Assembly: GCA_003663055.1 (NCBI GenBank)
Contig: QMZF01000079.1
Span: forward strand, 1 to 5,911
DNA from: Archaeoglobales archaeon
Lineage (GTDB): Archaea; Halobacteriota; Archaeoglobi; Archaeoglobales; Archaeoglobaceae
Length of the DNA stretch: 5,911 nucleotides
Reading direction: 5' to 3'
How positions within the stretch are numbered: the first letter of the stretch is position 1; each line of letters begins with the position of its first letter. The notes below the pieces were generated by a model that was not told the DNA's origin, ran no database searches, and was given only the letters and a program-made list of their open reading frames with translations. Position numbers and translations under genes: made by a program. Shown one piece after another: positions 4,773 through 5,911 of the stretch.

Positions 4773-5911
4773 ATGAAGTTTAGGGTTAAGCTGATACCTG
4801 TCAGGATGGATCGCTTCTCAGTCATTATGAGTCAGGAGGATGCAGAGGAGATAGGCGTTCTTGTTGGAGATAGAGTCAAGCTGGTTTACGGTAAAAAGTC
4901 CGTGATTGCCGATGTTCAGATCGCAACAGGTCTCATCGAGAGGGGAGAAATCGGAATATGCAGGACTGTAACCGATCATCTTGAGATAGGGGATGGAGGG
5001 GAGGTCGAGCTCTATCCAGTTTCGAAGCCAATGAGCGTTGAGTTCATAAGGAAGAAAATGGATGGGCATAAGCTTACGAGGGAGGAAATATCCTCTATTA
5101 TAAAGGACATCGTCAACAACGCTCTGAACGAAATTGAGCTTTCAGCTTTCGTCCTTTCAAATTATTTCCACGGAATGGATTTCGATGAAATTGAATGGGC
5201 AACGAGGGCTATGATAGAGACGGGGGAGAAAGTAACGTTTGAGAAGGGGATCGTTGTTGATAAGCACAGCATTGGCGGCGTGCCCGGAAACAAGATCTCC
5301 CTTATAGTAGTTCCAATTGTCGCTGCAAGCGGTTTGCTCATTCCTAAGACGGCAAGCAGGGCGATAACTTCTGCGAGCGGAACTGCTGATACAATGGAAG
5401 TCCTTGCCAACGTTAACCTTAGCGTTGAAGAGATAAAGGAGATAACCGAGAGGGTTGGAGGCGTTATAGCCTGGGGAGGAGCTACGAACATCGCTCCGGC
5501 TGATGACAAAATAATCCGTGTTGAATACCCCCTTTCCATCGATCCTAAGCCACAACTCCTTGCAAGTGTTATGGCAAAGAAAGGAGCGATAGGTGCAAAG
5601 CACATAGTAATCGATATTCCAGTTGGAGCCGGCTCTAAGGTTGCCACGGTAGAAAAAGGCAGGGAACTAGCAAACGACTTTGTTGAGCTTGGAAGGAGAC
5701 TCGGCCTTAACGTCACGTGCGTTTTAACCTACGGTGGTCAGCCCGTTGGCAGAACCGTAGGCCCAGCACTCGAAGCGCAAGAAGCTTTGAAAGCTCTTGA
5801 AAATACCAAATCACCTAAGAGTCTCGTGGAGAAAGCTCTTGGAGTTGCCGGAACACTTCTCGAAATGACGGGAATAACGACGAATGGTGTAGAATATGCG
5901 AAGCAAATTCT
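4773..5911 (+). CDS. deoA: AMP phosphorylase (3' end outside window)
   Basis: Converts AMP and phosphate to adenine and ribose-1,5-bisphosphate (EC 2.4.2.57), a cytosolic step. In archaea R15P isomerase and type III RuBisCO then carry the product to 3-phosphoglycerate. The frame is open for 379 complete codons to the right edge; the family is about 500 residues, so roughly a quarter is missing. Seen: an N-terminal beta-rich extension (1 to about 84) that separates AMP phosphorylases from bacterial thymidine phosphorylases, the helical segment at 85-150, the phosphate-binding K-H-S-I-G-G-V-P-G-N-K (164-174), the family signature S-R-A-I-T-S-A-S-G-T-A-D-T-M-E-V (195-210), W-G-G-A-T-N-I-A-P-A-D-D (234-245), and G-G-Q-P-V-G-R-T-V-G-P-A-L-E-A (321-335). 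No break or missing motif is seen. Start ATG 4773 has an AGGTG site and matches family N-termini (M-K-F-R-V). Pyrimidine phosphorylase activity is a less likely alternative. Confidence 0.96.
   Translation, partial: MKFRVKLIPVRMDRFSVIMSQEDAEEIGVLVGDRVKLVYGKKSVIADVQIATGLIERGEIGICRTVTDHLEIGDGGEVELYPVSKPMSVEFIRKKMDGHKLTREEISSIIKDIVNNALNEIELSAFVLSNYFHGMDFDEIEWATRAMIETGEKVTFEKGIVVDKHSIGGVPGNKISLIVVPIVAASGLLIPKTASRAITSASGTADTMEVLANVNLSVEEIKEITERVGGVIAWGGATNIAPADDKIIRVEYPLSIDPKPQLLASVMAKKGAIGAKHIVIDIPVGAGSKVATVEKGRELANDFVELGRRLGLNVTCVLTYGGQPVGRTVGPALEAQEALKALENTKSPKSLVEKALGVAGTLLEMTGITTNGVEYAKQI

Noticed and set aside
5162..5716. Minus-strand ORF of 184 codons inside the AMP phosphorylase gene
   Set aside because: Long, but it mirrors a conserved sense frame with intact phosphorylase signatures; its Ser/Ala/Pro-rich, low-charge composition is that of an antisense reading.
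1..5911. Searched for CRISPR repeats, insertion-sequence ends, transposase or integrase remnants, and toxin-antitoxin or defence genes
   Set aside because: Nothing of the kind is visible; the genes are core metabolism and RNA-processing functions with uniform codon use.

Overview
The window looks like a chromosomal segment of a hyperthermophilic euryarchaeon, most likely of the Archaeoglobales. The evidence is a set of archaeal core genes: a PcrB-type geranylgeranylglyceryl phosphate synthase, a UbiA-family prenyltransferase, a DtdA-type D-aminoacyl-tRNA deacylase and an AMP phosphorylase. The GGGP synthase matches my memory of the Archaeoglobus fulgidus protein closely (for example K-W-R-H-I near the N-terminus, W-I-T-G-K-H, and G-N-V-I-Y-E-K-G near the C-terminus). 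Codon use is rich in AGG/AGA Arg codons, promoters are TATA-like, and many start codons have no Shine-Dalgarno sequence. I see no mobile element, CRISPR array, tRNA or rRNA.

Layout. Positions 1-162 (minus) hold the 5' part of a small DUF131-type membrane protein that runs off the left edge. It is divergent from a small unrecognised basic protein at 247-468 (plus). That gene converges, with a 9-bp gap, on a four-gene minus-strand run covering 478-3617. In transcription order the run is GGGP synthase, UbiA-type prenyltransferase (probable DGGGP synthase), a DUF2148 iron-sulfur protein and a NOL1/NOP2/Sun-family RNA m5C methyltransferase. Genes 1-2 and genes 3-4 each overlap by 4 bases (ATGA and GTGA), which suggests translational coupling. 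A 55-bp gap with its own TATA-like box separates the two pairs. A 200-bp or slightly longer divergent regulatory region follows, then dtdA (plus; start 3857, alternative 3818) and the 5' two thirds or more of the AMP phosphorylase gene (4773 to the right edge).

How the genes work together. GGGP synthase and the UbiA protein most likely catalyse the two successive ether-forming steps of archaeal membrane lipid synthesis. DtdA and the m5C methyltransferase belong to tRNA quality control and RNA modification. AMP phosphorylase starts the archaeal AMP salvage route to ribulose bisphosphate and type III RuBisCO. The DUF2148 protein carries a four-cysteine cluster motif but has no known function.

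No clearly new multi-gene system is visible. The parts most worth a second look are non-coding: an abutting imperfect tandem repeat just before the GGGP synthase start, two GAAAA-N3-TTTTC palindromes flanking dtdA, and a possible leaderless 15-codon Cys-rich mini-ORF upstream of dtdA. The unrecognised 73-residue protein and the DUF2148/methyltransferase coupling also deserve attention.
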